Below are positions 1 through 8,632 of a stretch of DNA of 64,000 bases, one piece after another. The position numbers were made by a program, and so were the translations under genes. Where the stretch lies: assembly GCF_003581585.1 (NCBI RefSeq), contig NZ_QXIR01000007.1, positions 86,787-150,786 of the forward strand, read 5' to 3'. The stretch comes from Bacillus salacetis (lineage in GTDB: Bacteria; Bacillota; Bacilli; Bacillales; Bacillaceae_B). Below the pieces are notes generated by a model. That model searched no databases, was not told where the DNA came from, and worked only from the letters and a program-made list of their open reading frames with translations. Numbering within the stretch: position 1 is the first letter of the stretch; each line of letters opens with the position of its first letter.

Positions 1-818
1 AGGAAGCAGAGAAGAAGAGCCTGATTTCAAAGGTAGGCAGTCTATTTAAACGGCGTGAAACAAATGAGGAAGATGAACAGGTAGAAATGTACCTGCCTCC
101 CCCGGAAGAAGATTCGGAGATGGATTTTGAGATAACGGAGTTTCCATCATCTATTGACGAGTTGAAGCACCTTTTCCTTGATCAATTGTTTAACTTTCAG
201 CTGCGGTGGGCAAGTTCAACCTTAACTGAAAAGTCATATGTAGATAAAAGTTATACGTCGGATGAGAGGCTGATGTATTTTCTGAAAAGGTTTCCGGATA
301 ATATCTTCCTATTGTACTATCCGATATTCAAGTTTAAAAATGCGCCAATGGAAATGGATGTCATACTTCTGACACCGACTGAAATCTGGTGCCTGACCTT
401 TCTGGAAGAGGGAGATGGAGCAGCATATATCGGATCCCGGGATAGGTTCTGGGTGAAGAAATGGGGAGACAAGGATACTAAAGTATTGAATCCCATGATA
501 GCGCTTAATCGGATGGAATCAGTCATCTACTCAATCATGAAGCATGCAGAGGTGGATCTGCCGATAAAGAAAGGCATTATCAGCCGCGACGGATATGTGG
601 ACTATCAAGCGGCGCCTCATAATGTCCATTCTATTGACAAAAGATCGCATGGACAATGGTTTGAAAAAATGCGGGCATCACATTCTCCAATTAAGAATGT
701 CCAATTGAAATTGGCGAAAGGTTTACTTGATTTCTGTCAGAGCACATCCTTTAAAAGGTCGGGCTGGCAGGCCGATTACAGCCCCGCTGCACCGCAAGAT
801 GAGGACCGGGGATCATGA
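1..818 (+). CDS. ytlQ: NERD-domain-like conserved protein YtlQ (5'-partial)
   Basis: The reading frame is open to the left edge of the window, with sense codons and no stop before the first internal ATG at 87, so the true start lies outside. The visible part ends at 818 with TGA. The product is soluble with no obvious membrane segment. An acidic stretch near the first internal Met is followed by a mixed alpha/beta region with hydrophobic strands (FLLYYPIFKF, MDVILLTPTEIWCLTF) of the kind seen in nuclease-related NERD-type proteins. The stop overlaps the ATG of the next gene (ATGA), so it is translationally coupled to ytlR, as I recall for B. subtilis ytlQ-ytlR. The identification rests on synteny and general character; function unknown. 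Confidence 0.6.
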   Translation, partial: EAEKKSLISKVGSLFKRRETNEEDEQVEMYLPPPEEDSEMDFEITEFPSSIDELKHLFLDQLFNFQLRWASSTLTEKSYVDKSYTSDERLMYFLKRFPDNIFLLYYPIFKFKNAPMEMDVILLTPTEIWCLTFLEEGDGAAYIGSRDRFWVKKWGDKDTKVLNPMIALNRMESVIYSIMKHAEVDLPIKKGIISRDGYVDYQAAPHNVHSIDKRSHGQWFEKMRASHSPIKNVQLKLAKGLLDFCQSTSFKRSGWQADYSPAAPQDEDRGS

Positions 819-1759
819 GGACCATCTACATTGTCAACATCAATGCAAGGAACAGCTATTCCATAAAGGTTTGGAAGAAGTTACAGAAACAGTTGAAGTC
901 CCAGGTAAATGACGTGTACTTCACCTCTTCTGCTGAAAAGGTGAAAGGCATAGTCGATTCTGCAGTCAATCAATCTCCGGAACAAAAGCTTTTTGTTGTC
1001 GGAGTAGGCGGAGATGGAACCATAAGCGGTATTATCAATCAATGCATCGGGTATGAAAATGTAACGGTCGGCTGCTTTCCTGCAGGGAGCGGTAATGATT
1101 TCGCAAAAGGATACCTATGGCCGGTAAAGGTCGAGCAAGGTGCAGGTGTCATTCGTTCAGTTCAACAGGGACAGCTTAAGGAAAAGCATCATGATACAGG
1201 CTGCTTTGTCCTGAACGGATTATTCAGAGGGCACTTTGTAAATAGCATGGGAGCAGGATTCGATGCGAAGATCACTGATAGGGCTGGCAGATCATCTATC
1301 AAAAAATGGTTGAATAAACTGTCGCTGGGTAAACTGATTTATGCTGTTCTGGTTCTTTCCGAAGCTTTTACGTATAAACCATCCGTTATCGAAGCAGTCA
1401 TCGATGGTGAAAAGAAATGCTTTCCCCGTACCTGGTTCATGACGGTTTCGAACCAGCAATATTATGGGGGAGGGATGAGGATCTCCCCGTCGGCTGATTC
1501 TTCTGACGGCGTCCTGGATTTGACAATTGTCCATGGTTTGTCCAGATTCAAGCTCCTCGTTGTTTTTCTCTCAGTGTTTTCTGGCAGGCATACTTTGTTT
1601 AAAGAAGTTGAAACTTATAGAGTGAAAGATGTTGTCATTACATCAGAAATGCCTGTCCCTGTGCAGGCTGACGGAGATTACATAGGGGTGTTGGAGTATG
1701 GCAAAGTTCTTAATATCGAGGTTCAGCATCACAACTGGAAGACAGCGGATTTGAGCTGA
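815..1759 (+). CDS. ytlR: Diacylglycerol/lipid kinase-family protein YtlR
   Basis: Member of the DAGK catalytic-domain family of soluble ATP-dependent lipid kinases. The nucleotide-binding loop is VVGVGGDGTISG (about residues 63-74; the GGDGT signature) followed by FPAGSGNDFAKG (about residues 91-102), both diagnostic. The C-terminal half contains the beta-sandwich segment with YYGGGMRISPSADSSDG, also typical. The 314-residue length fits the family. ATG 815 overlaps the stop of the upstream gene, suggesting an operon with ytlQ and possibly amyX, which starts 22 bp downstream. YtlR is a paralogue of DgkB, so the substrate may be a lipid other than diacylglycerol; the sequence does not show which. 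Confidence 0.85.
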   Translation: MRTIYIVNINARNSYSIKVWKKLQKQLKSQVNDVYFTSSAEKVKGIVDSAVNQSPEQKLFVVGVGGDGTISGIINQCIGYENVTVGCFPAGSGNDFAKGYLWPVKVEQGAGVIRSVQQGQLKEKHHDTGCFVLNGLFRGHFVNSMGAGFDAKITDRAGRSSIKKWLNKLSLGKLIYAVLVLSEAFTYKPSVIEAVIDGEKKCFPRTWFMTVSNQQYYGGGMRISPSADSSDGVLDLTIVHGLSRFKLLVVFLSVFSGRHTLFKEVETYRVKDVVITSEMPVPVQADGDYIGVLEYGKVLNIEVQHHNWKTADLS

Positions 1760-1781
1760 ATTTTCAATGGGGGGTGTTTCT

Positions 1782-3926
1782 ATGCTGGTCATTCAAAGAA
1801 ATTTCTTTGCCTATTTGGATGAAATGAAAACGATAACTATCCTGCTTCCCCATTCTTACCATGAAGGATGTTCTTCTGTCTTTTACCTTAGAGATAAAGA
1901 CCATGACAAAAAGCCTCTTGCTATTGGAGAAACCTATCCCCTCCAAGATCAAAACAAGTATATTTGTTCCTTGGACATGGATCTCCACCTTGACCGGACG
2001 TATTACATTGAAGATGAACATGGAAATGAAACGGACCTGCAGATCGGTGCTGTCATTCGGACGGCTGAATTTGACGAACTGTACTATTATGACGGCTCTG
2101 ATTTAGGGGTGACTCTTGAAGGCGGGAGAACCGCATTTAAATTGTGGGCTCCAACAGCCATAAAGGTAAAAGTGAAACTTATCAGCCCTCATGGAGAAAC
2201 CGAAGAGCAATATGACATGAACAGGGGTGATAAGGGTGTATGGTCCCTCAAGCTGCCTGATAATAAAGAGGGTTTTTTTTACACCTACCTGACCTGCATC
2301 AATTTGAACTGGGAGGAAGCGGTAGATCCCTATGCCAAGTCCGTTTCGCTCAATAGCGAATGGGGAGCCATTGTCGATCTTGATAAAACGGCGGAGCTGG
2401 AATCCATGCCCTCCCTCGCATCCAAGACAGACAGCATCATCTATGAGCTTCATGTCCGGGATTTTTCCGTGAGTGAAGAAAGCGGGATGGAACATAAAGG
2501 TGGTTATTTGGCATTCTCAGAGAAAGGGACCAAAACGACCCAGGGGTTCAGTACCGGCAGCGATTATCTGAATGATCTGGGCATCACCCATGTGGAACTC
2601 CTTCCGGTCAATGACTTTGACGGGGTATCTGACCAAAGAGATGACGGAAGGTATAACTGGGGATACAATCCCTTAAACTTCAATTCTCCAGAAGGCAGTT
2701 ACTCCAGCCGGCCAGAAGACCCTTACAGCAGGATAAATGAGCTCAAGGCGGTGATCAGGTCCCTTCATGACCGCGGTATCCGCGTCATCCTGGATGTTGT
2801 CTATAATCATGTCTATATTAAAGAAAGTTCTTCCTTTGAAAAAATAGTCCCAGGGTATTATTTCCGTCATGACGCGAACGGCATGCCGGCCAATGGCACA
2901 GGGGTCGGGAACGATATTGCTTCTGAAAGGAAGATGGCCCGAAAGTTCATCATCGATTCCGTCCTTTTTTGGCTGAAAGAGTACAAAGTAGACGGATTCC
3001 GTTTTGACCTGATGGGCATCCTCGATGTGGAAACCATGAACGGGGCTCAACAAGCAATTGAAAGGATCCTGCCCAATGCATTAATCATAGGGGAAGGATG
3101 GGAGCTGAACACACCATTGCCTGAGGGAATGAAGGCCAACCTGCGCAATGCCGCAAAGATGCCTGGAATCGGGCAGTTCAACGACTCTTTCCGAGATGGA
3201 ATCAAAGGGAGTACCTTTAATTTATATGACCGCGGGTTTGCTCTCGGCCACAGCGGCCTCGAACAAAAAGCCGCCGAAGTCCTTACAGGGAGTATCGGTT
3301 TAACGGGCGGGCAGGGGGTGTTTTCAAGTCCCTCGCAATCAGTCAATTATGTTGAATCCCACGATAATCATACGCTGTGGGATAAAGTTTCCGCGTGCTG
3401 CACGCATGAATCGGAAAGGGAAAAGCGCCATATCCTTGCTTCTACGATGGTGCTCCTCTCCCAGGGCATCGTGTTCCTCCATGCCGGCCAGGAATTTTTC
3501 CGGACAAAACAGGGGGTTGAGAACAGCTACCGTTCTCCTGATAATATCAACCAGCAGGATTGGGGGAGGAGGACAGTATATCGGGACAGGGTCGAATATA
3601 TCAAAGGGCTGATTGCAATCAGGAAAGCGCACGGAGCTTTCAGGTTCAGCAGCAGTGATTTAATAAAGAAACATATACATGCTGATTACAGCAGTCCCGG
3701 TTTAGTGACGCTTCATTTCCAGAATGTAAAAGCATATGGTCCCTGGAATGAGTTGTTTTTATTGTTTCAGGCAAATGAAGAGACTATATCGGTGCCGCTG
3801 CCCTCAGGAGAAATGCCATGGACACTCATTTCAGATGGGGAAAAAGCAGGACTGGGGACACTGGCCGTCATAAGGGAGAGCAGATTGACTGCTGCGCCAG
3901 GCAGCTGCTTTGTGTGCTGCCGGTAG
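1782..3926 (+). CDS. amyX: Type I pullulanase AmyX
   Basis: Debranching enzyme hydrolysing alpha-1,6 links of pullulan and glycogen-like polymers (GH13). The pullulanase signature YNWGYNP is present. The catalytic triad is readable: nucleophile D409 in GFRFDL, acid/base E438 in GEGWEL and stabiliser D528 in ESHDNHT. The N-terminal ~100 residues plus the CBM48-like segment (FKLWAPTA) precede the barrel. No signal peptide is seen, so it is probably cytosolic, acting on internal glycogen or imported dextrins. I chose ATG 1782 (714 aa): the GGGGGGTG ribosome site is 5-6 bp before it, whereas the in-frame ATG at 1767 lacks one. It follows ytlR closely. The product looks co-linear with B. subtilis AmyX throughout. 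Confidence 0.95.
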   Translation: MLVIQRNFFAYLDEMKTITILLPHSYHEGCSSVFYLRDKDHDKKPLAIGETYPLQDQNKYICSLDMDLHLDRTYYIEDEHGNETDLQIGAVIRTAEFDELYYYDGSDLGVTLEGGRTAFKLWAPTAIKVKVKLISPHGETEEQYDMNRGDKGVWSLKLPDNKEGFFYTYLTCINLNWEEAVDPYAKSVSLNSEWGAIVDLDKTAELESMPSLASKTDSIIYELHVRDFSVSEESGMEHKGGYLAFSEKGTKTTQGFSTGSDYLNDLGITHVELLPVNDFDGVSDQRDDGRYNWGYNPLNFNSPEGSYSSRPEDPYSRINELKAVIRSLHDRGIRVILDVVYNHVYIKESSSFEKIVPGYYFRHDANGMPANGTGVGNDIASERKMARKFIIDSVLFWLKEYKVDGFRFDLMGILDVETMNGAQQAIERILPNALIIGEGWELNTPLPEGMKANLRNAAKMPGIGQFNDSFRDGIKGSTFNLYDRGFALGHSGLEQKAAEVLTGSIGLTGGQGVFSSPSQSVNYVESHDNHTLWDKVSACCTHESEREKRHILASTMVLLSQGIVFLHAGQEFFRTKQGVENSYRSPDNINQQDWGRRTVYRDRVEYIKGLIAIRKAHGAFRFSSSDLIKKHIHADYSSPGLVTLHFQNVKAYGPWNELFLLFQANEETISVPLPSGEMPWTLISDGEKAGLGTLAVIRESRLTAAPGSCFVCCR

Positions 3927-3978
3927 GTTGCAATAAGACTTGACGAAACCGGTCAGAAGGCGGTACTATTGAAGAGGA

Positions 3979-4015
3979 TGGCTATTGAACTTTTTGCCCA
4001 ATAGCTGTCTTTTTT
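3979..4015 (+). terminator. Rho-independent terminator after amyX
   Basis: Stem GCTATTG (3981-3987) pairs with CAATAGC (3999-4005) around an 11-nt loop and is followed by a T-rich tract. It lies about 50 bp after the amyX stop and just before repeat copy A. Confidence 0.75.
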
Positions 4016-4038
4016 ATTTTAAAGATAACTTTTTTTAT

Positions 4039-4229
4039 GGCTCTTTTCGTGAACTTTGTTGCTATTCAATATAAATTTCAACTAATATCCTGGTATATCG
4101 TCGTAAAAACCCCGGTGAGAAGGAAAGAAAAGAGCTGCTCGTTCTTTTTCGAGAGTAAAACCTTTGTATACAGGGGAAAAATCCGGCACCAGGGATTTTC
4201 CGAAAGCAACAATATATTCGAAAACAGCC
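4039..4229 (+). mobile_element. MITE-like intergenic repeat, copy A
   Basis: 191-bp member of a family present six times (plus one decayed tandem relic) in this window. It begins GGCTCTTTTCGTGAACTTTG and ends in the imperfect inverted complement (…TTCGAAAACAGCC), giving terminal inverted repeats of about 24 bp. Flanking 8-mers TTTTTTAT (4031-4038) and TTTTATAT (4230-4237) match 7/8, consistent with an aged target duplication. The interior encodes nothing credible: short frames across it share the same peptide in all copies only because the DNA is repeated. It lies between the amyX terminator and ytmP, ending about 40 bp before the ytmP start. Confidence 0.85.
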
Positions 4230-4268
4230 TTTTATATAAATGAAGCGAACCAATAGAAGGTGAAATTA

Positions 4269-5042
4269 TTGGAACACTTATTTGATCAAGATTGGGAAAT
4301 CGTACCGGCGGGAGGAGCGACCGGAGAGGCCTTTTTTGCCCAATATCAGGAGCAAAAGCTTTTCCTTAAACGAAACTCTTCTCCTTTTTTGGCTGTTCTA
4401 TCAGCTGAGGGGATTGTCCCGAAACTTGTCTGGACTAAAAGAATAGAGAGCGGCGATGTGATTACAGCACAGCATTGGCTGAATGGGAGGGAACTGGATC
4501 CCGATGAGATGGAGGAAGAAAGGGCTGCCAGGCTTTTGAAGAAAATCCACTCTTCCAGGCCGCTGCTGACAATGCTGGAGAGGCTGGGAAAAGAACGTTT
4601 TCAGCCGGAGCATATGCTGGCGGAACTGGAGACGGGACTGGACTTTGAACTGCTTGCCCATCCTAAGGTAAGAGAAGCTTTGCACTTCCTGCAAACTGAC
4701 CTGCCCAACATCTCGCATGACGAATACGTTGTCTGCCATGGTGATGTCAATCATAACAACTGGCTGTTGTCTGATAACAACCAGTTGTATTTAATTGATT
4801 GGGACGGGGCAATGATTGCCGACCCGGCAATTGACATCGGCCTTCTTTTGTATTGGTATATTCCTGAAGATAACTGGGAAACATGGCTGTCACAATACGG
4901 TGTACCTTTAACGGACAACCTCAAACTAAGGATGAAATGGTACGTAGTTTCACAAACCCTTCTTTCCATTCAATGGCATAAGGGGAAAGCACGCTTCCAT
5001 GAAATGAATCATTGGCTGGAGTACCTTCATTCAATTGTTTAG
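4269..5042 (+). CDS. ytmP: APH-fold phosphotransferase YtmP
   Basis: Aminoglycoside-phosphotransferase/choline-kinase fold protein of unknown substrate. The Brenner motif appears as CHGDVNHNNW (catalytic Asp and metal-binding Asn), with the metal-binding LIDWDGA following about 20 residues later. Total about 257 aa. Start choice: a TTG at 4269 sits 5-6 bp after AAGGTGA, giving MEHLFDQDWEI, whereas an in-frame GTG at 4260 lies inside that ribosome site; the TTG is therefore preferred, but not certain. It is followed by the convergent ytzH. The same ytmP–ytzH–trmB order is known from B. subtilis. Confidence 0.88.
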   Translation: MEHLFDQDWEIVPAGGATGEAFFAQYQEQKLFLKRNSSPFLAVLSAEGIVPKLVWTKRIESGDVITAQHWLNGRELDPDEMEEERAARLLKKIHSSRPLLTMLERLGKERFQPEHMLAELETGLDFELLAHPKVREALHFLQTDLPNISHDEYVVCHGDVNHNNWLLSDNNQLYLIDWDGAMIADPAIDIGLLLYWYIPEDNWETWLSQYGVPLTDNLKLRMKWYVVSQTLLSIQWHKGKARFHEMNHWLEYLHSIV

Positions 5043-5116
5043 GCTTTCATAGTAAACCCACGCTCTCCCTCATTGGAAGTGAATGGTTCCAGGGTATTTC
5101 TGAAAGCAGCCGTCGT

Positions 5117-5395
5117 TTAAGAAAGGGTATCCATATCCTGAACCCATTGAGACAGGTTCTCTTTTTGTGAGTTGATGTGATGATCCAGGTTGGGTGAATT
5201 GATTCCATTTTGGCTGTAGTTGTAAATTTCCTGAAGGATGGGTTTCACGCCATCACCAATCTGGGAATTGACCATAAGTGATTTGACCAGCCGTTCCAAT
5301 TGTTCACATTCTGCTACTGAACCACAGCAATCATCGTAGTGATTTGTTAATATGTCCTTCAGCAGATTCATTTGATCTTGATGTCCGAGTGGCAT
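5117..5395 (-). CDS. ytzH: Conserved hypothetical protein YtzH
   Basis: Small 92-residue protein of the YtzH family found only in Bacilli; function unknown. The ATG at 5395 (MPLGHQDQMNLL) is preceded by GGAAAGGGTG at a normal distance. Upstream in-frame ATGs would add a Thr/Lys-rich tail reaching 5500 without a better ribosome site, so I reject them. The sequence has paired Cys (DDCCG), an EQLERLVKSL helix and a C-terminal NLSQWVQDMD segment. It is convergent with ytmP, and MITE copy B lies about 150 bp upstream of its start. Confidence 0.85.
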   Translation of the reverse strand: MPLGHQDQMNLLKDILTNHYDDCCGSVAECEQLERLVKSLMVNSQIGDGVKPILQEIYNYSQNGINSPNLDHHINSQKENLSQWVQDMDTLS

Positions 5396-5546
5396 AACAA
5401 CACCCTTTCCGGTTTGTTTGACTATAGAAAAGAATCCATACTTAGTTTGTGGATTCTTTTTTTGTTTATTCATGGTTGTTGTGGTTTGGCTGCTGTTCAA
5501 TTGACTTCTTGAAGCATGACAGCAGGAGTTGGAAGGTATTGTTGAA

Positions 5547-5735
5547 GGCTGTTTTCGTATATATTGCTTCTTTCGGAAAAATCCCAGGTGCCGGATTTTC
5601 CCCCTGTATACAAAGGGATTTACTCTCGAAAAGGACGATCAGCTCTTTTCTTTCCTTCTCACAGGGGGTTTTTACGACGAAATATCAGGATATTATTTGA
5701 AATTTATTTTAGACACTAAGTTTACAAAAAGAGCA
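5547..5735 (-). mobile_element. MITE-like intergenic repeat, copy B (inverted)
   Basis: 189-bp copy in reverse orientation relative to copy A. It is flanked by a perfect 8-bp direct repeat TTGTTGAA (5539-5546 and 5736-5743), the clearest target-site duplication together with copy G. The left end is GGCTGTTTTCG; the right end reads …TTTACAAAAAGAGCA. The region 5396-5769 otherwise contains only the ytzH promoter area. Confidence 0.88.
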
Positions 5736-5769
5736 TTGTTGAAAGTTTACCGGGAGGATGGGGATTTTA

Positions 5770-5895
5770 ATGTTGGATGCGAAGAGAAAGCAGATACTTT
5801 CGCGAAAGTCTTTTCTTATTCGTGTACCAGGGACCTTTCTCAGATCACTTTCAGCAAAATTACCCATTGAAAATGATCAGCTTGAAGAGGATTAA
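5770..5895 (+). CDS. Possible 41-residue basic small protein
   Basis: Unrecognised short frame starting at ATG 5770 (MLDAKRKQIL…) with GGGAGG and GGGG stretches 10-18 bp upstream, and ending with the acidic tail ENDQLEED. The N-terminal half is rich in Lys/Arg and the middle is weakly hydrophobic; no membrane helix or motif is clear. It starts 26 bp after the target duplication of MITE copy B. No homologue comes to mind. It could be a real sporulation-type small protein or chance. Confidence 0.3.
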   Translation: MLDAKRKQILSRKSFLIRVPGTFLRSLSAKLPIENDQLEED

Positions 5896-6035
5896 GGCAA
5901 ATCAAAAGGGGGAATGTCTATAATAAAGCCCTCGCAATGGAGAAGATCAAAAAACCGGTCGAGAAGGAGATATACATACATAATCCAGACTCAAAAAAAC
6001 CGCGTCGGGCAACCCGAAGCGGCTCTGGAATATTC

Positions 6036-6161
6036 TTATATAGAAACAGAACGCTGTGTCAGTTTCTCGAAAGGATACACGAACAGGCTGTACCCAACGA
6101 ACATAACACCCATTCCTGCTATTACAGAAACCTCAGCAGCCATATTCAGTAATTTCATCAT
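6036..6161 (-). CDS. Possible small single-pass membrane protein (41 aa)
   Basis: On the minus strand, ATG-ATG at 6161 opens a 41-codon frame ending TAA at 6036. It begins MMKLLNMAAEVSVIAGMGVM, continues with a hydrophobic segment through FVGYSLFVYPF and ends in a polar tail KLTQRSVSI. One transmembrane helix (about residues 10-31) is predicted by eye. AAGGGG lies about 11 bp upstream of the first ATG, a little far but usable. It lies alone between ytzH and trmB. The composition (membrane helix plus charged tail, no rare codon bias) looks like a genuine small protein; family not recognised. Confidence 0.5.
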   Translation of the reverse strand: MMKLLNMAAEVSVIAGMGVMFVGYSLFVYPFEKLTQRSVSI

Positions 6162-6484
6162 TTATTAAACAACCCCTTATGTTTGTTTTCCATGTCGAAT
6201 CAACAATGTACATTCATAACTTTACCAGAATGGTAGGCGATTCTAAACGTTCATAACTCTGCTTTGAATGGGCCTATCGAGGTTAATCCTGTGTGTAAGC
6301 GCATACAGTCTGTGGACTTATATAAATACACGGATATACTCGGGAATACTTCAGATTATAAAAATAAAGCGGAAATCCGTTTGATTCCGACATCGCTTGC
6401 AGAGAAAGGGATGTCATGGTATTGTTTTGTCGATAAGAAAATAAAATTCAACTGCTTTCCTTAAAAGATAAAAGAGGTGTCTGT
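6162..6484. other. Intergenic stretch before trmB, no gene recognised
   Basis: About 320 bp holding the upstream region of the small minus-strand gene and of trmB. A 66-codon plus-strand frame (6264-6464) has no ribosome site and low-complexity content, and is not called. A short palindrome ACCAGAATGGT lies near 6224. Nothing else is supported. Confidence 0.5.
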
Positions 6485-7129
6485 ATGCGTTTGAGAAATA
6501 AACCCTGGGCGAGCGAAAAACTTAATGAATATCCCCAATATGTTATTGCCCGGCCTGAAGATCATAAAGGTAATTGGAAAGAAGTGTTTGGCAATCTGAA
6601 CCCGCTTCATATCGAAGTGGGAACCGGCAAAGGACAGTTTGTGACGGAAATGGCAAAAGCTAATCCCGACACCAACTATATCGGCATCGAGCTTTATGAA
6701 AGTGTCATTGTCTCTGCTTTGGACAGAATTATTGAAGCGGATATCCCAAATGTTAAATTGATGAATGTCGATGCAAAGGACCTGAAGGAGTATTTTCAGA
6801 AAGATGATGTGGATAGGGTTTATCTGAACTTCTCCGATCCATGGCCGAAAAACCGACACGAAAAAAGGCGTCTTACGTATAAAACGTTTTTGAAGCTGTA
6901 TGAGGATATCCTGGTCGACGAAGGTGAAATCCACTTTAAGACGGATAACCAAGGGTTGTTCGAATACTCGCTGCAAAGCTTTTCACATTACGGCCTTCTC
7001 TTGAACTATGTCAGCCTGGACCTTCATAACAGTGATTTTGAAGGGAACATCATGACGGAGTATGAAGAGAAATTTTCCTCAAAAGGCCAGAGGATATACC
7101 GCAGTGAAGTGCAGTATCCCCAAAAATAA
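6485..7129 (+). CDS. trmB: tRNA (guanine-N7-)-methyltransferase TrmB
   Basis: SAM-dependent enzyme making m7G46 in the tRNA variable loop. The Rossmann SAM-binding loop is EVGTGKGQF (about residues 44-52). The family signature [16 protein letters not shown] follows at about 117-132, containing the catalytic/RNA-binding Asp and basic cluster. The length of 214 aa equals that expected for Bacillus TrmB. ATG 6485 is preceded by AAAGAGGTG. It appears monocistronic and is closed by its own terminator. Confidence 0.96.
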   Translation: MRLRNKPWASEKLNEYPQYVIARPEDHKGNWKEVFGNLNPLHIEVGTGKGQFVTEMAKANPDTNYIGIELYESVIVSALDRIIEADIPNVKLMNVDAKDLKEYFQKDDVDRVYLNFSDPWPKNRHEKRRLTYKTFLKLYEDILVDEGEIHFKTDNQGLFEYSLQSFSHYGLLLNYVSLDLHNSDFEGNIMTEYEEKFSSKGQRIYRSEVQYPQK

Positions 7130-7134
7130 CCTGG

Positions 7135-7164
7135 AACAGCCCGTTAACGGGTTGTTCTTTTTTA
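7135..7164 (+). terminator. trmB terminator
   Basis: Near-perfect hairpin AACAGCCCGTTAACGGGTTG plus a short closing pair, followed directly by a T-rich run. Confidence 0.9.
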
Positions 7165-7264
7165 TTTAGCCGATGAACAAGTGATCAATAACACTTAAAT
7201 CTTTCAACTTTCATTTGAAAGGAATTTTCTGATAATATTAAAAGGTAGAAAGGGGAGAGAAAAT

Positions 7265-8107
7265 ATGGAATCATTAGAGCTTCAAGACATCACCTTTAAG
7301 TGGCTTAATGGAGGTGTAACCAGGATGGATGGCGGTGCGATGTTCGGAGTTGTGCCCAAGCCGTTGTGGTCCAGGAAATATGAGGTTAACGAGAAGAACC
7401 AGATTGAATTGAGAACCGATCCGATTTACTTTCAGCTCGATGGCAAAAACGTTCTCATCGAATCGGGAATCGGAAGCGGGAAACTTACAGATAAACAAAA
7501 AAGGAACTATGGGGTAACAGAGGAATCTTCCATTGGGGACTCTTTGAATTCGCTAGGATTGACTCCGGAGGATATCGACATCATCTTGATGACACATATG
7601 CATTTCGACCACGCATGCGGGTTATCCAAATATGAAGGTGATCACCTCGTATCAGTTTTTCCGAACGCGGAGATTTATACGTCCCGGACGGAATGGGATG
7701 AGATGAGGAATCCCAATATGCGCTCCAAGAATACATACTGGAAAGAAAATTGGGAGTGCATTACTCATCAGGTAAAGCCGTTTACGGATGAAGTGGAAGT
7801 CCTTCCTGGAGTGAAGATGATTCACACGGGAGGCCACAGTGAAGGGCATTCCATCATCACAATAGAAAGGGGCGGCAGCAAGTTCATCCATATGGCCGAC
7901 CTTATGCCGACCCATGCACATAAAAATCCGCTCTGGGTACTGGCTTATGATGATTATCCTATGACATCGATTCATGCAAAAGAAAAGTGGATCCAAAAAG
8001 CGGTTGATGAAGGATACTGGTTCTTATTCTATCACGATGCAGTGTACCGAGCGTTGAAATGGAATGGCAAGGGAGAGGTCGAGGAATCCATCAAGAGGGA
8101 AAAATAA
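7265..8107 (+). CDS. ytnP: Metallo-beta-lactamase-fold hydrolase YtnP (lactonase-like)
   Basis: 280-residue MBL-fold protein of the N-acyl-homoserine-lactonase-like group. The di-zinc motif [10 protein letters not shown] is at about residues 103-112. Further ligands follow in [10 protein letters not shown] and the HMADL segment, and the C-terminal HDAVY His is also present. B. subtilis YtnP has been described as a quorum-quenching lactonase acting on a Streptomyces signal; that role is inferred here from homology only. GGGGAGAG precedes ATG 7265. It is convergent with ytzB via a shared terminator. No signal peptide. Confidence 0.92.
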   Translation: MESLELQDITFKWLNGGVTRMDGGAMFGVVPKPLWSRKYEVNEKNQIELRTDPIYFQLDGKNVLIESGIGSGKLTDKQKRNYGVTEESSIGDSLNSLGLTPEDIDIILMTHMHFDHACGLSKYEGDHLVSVFPNAEIYTSRTEWDEMRNPNMRSKNTYWKENWECITHQVKPFTDEVEVLPGVKMIHTGGHSEGHSIITIERGGSKFIHMADLMPTHAHKNPLWVLAYDDYPMTSIHAKEKWIQKAVDEGYWFLFYHDAVYRALKWNGKGEVEESIKREK

Positions 8108-8109
8108 TG

Positions 8110-8148
8110 AAAAAAATGAAAGGCTGCCATCAGCCTTTCATTTTTTTT
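8110..8148. terminator. Bidirectional terminator between ytnP and ytzB
   Basis: Stem ATGAAAGGCTG/CAGCCTTTCAT (8116-8126 with 8131-8141), loop CCAT, with A- and T-runs on both sides so it can serve both convergent genes. Confidence 0.92.
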
Positions 8149-8464
8149 AAGAGATCTTTTGAATGTTCAATACTGTTCCGTTTGTGGAGTCGGCAACAAA
8201 TTCATACTGCTGAAGTTCTCCGTCCTGGCGGCGGGAAATTCCGCCTCTGTATACCTTTGTTTTGACTGGATATACTTCATAGCTTTCCGGGACCATACCG
8301 ATCCAGGATCCGTCAATCGGACCTTCTTTTTTAAATGAATTCTTCACTGCATGCAATACTTTTTCTGGAGAATGCAATGTTTTTGTATCAAGCGTTTCCT
8401 TCAGTAAGTATCCTCCGGCAATCCCGACACCTGCGCCGAGTAAAAACGATTTCCAATTCATCAC
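8147..8464 (-). CDS. ytzB: PepSY-domain membrane-anchored protein YtzB
   Basis: 105-residue protein with an N-terminal uncleaved anchor or signal (SFLLGAGVGIAGGYLL, residues 5-20), then one PepSY-like domain with the typical charged alternation and YEFVADSTNGTVLNI end. PepSY domains are thought to modulate peptidases or other envelope proteins outside the membrane. ATG 8464 is preceded by GAGGAGGAAAAG. The gene is monocistronic and convergent with ytnP. Confidence 0.88.
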   Translation of the reverse strand: MMNWKSFLLGAGVGIAGGYLLKETLDTKTLHSPEKVLHAVKNSFKKEGPIDGSWIGMVPESYEVYPVKTKVYRGGISRRQDGELQQYEFVADSTNGTVLNIQKIS

Positions 8465-8632
8465 TTTTCCTCCTCGAGCAATATTCTGATTTTATTATAC
8501 TAAAATTTCCCGGAAGATACAGTTATTAAGCGTTCACTCGTTTTTAAGCAAGATTTGTGGAAAGTCGCTTGAAAGTTCTGTAAAATAGGAAGAGGATATT
8601 TATAAATACATACATAAAGGGGTTTAGCCATT

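Noticed and set aside
1767..1781. Earlier in-frame ATG for amyX
   Set aside because: No ribosome site upstream; the GGGGGGTG lies between it and the preferred ATG at 1782.
4037..4243. Short frames inside the MITE copies (also near 5529-5870 and 9715-9981)
   Set aside because: Their peptide similarity merely reflects the DNA repeat; frames are interrupted or shifted in other copies and lack start signals.
6264..6464. 66-codon plus-strand frame before trmB
   Set aside because: No ribosome site, no recognisable domain, atypical composition.
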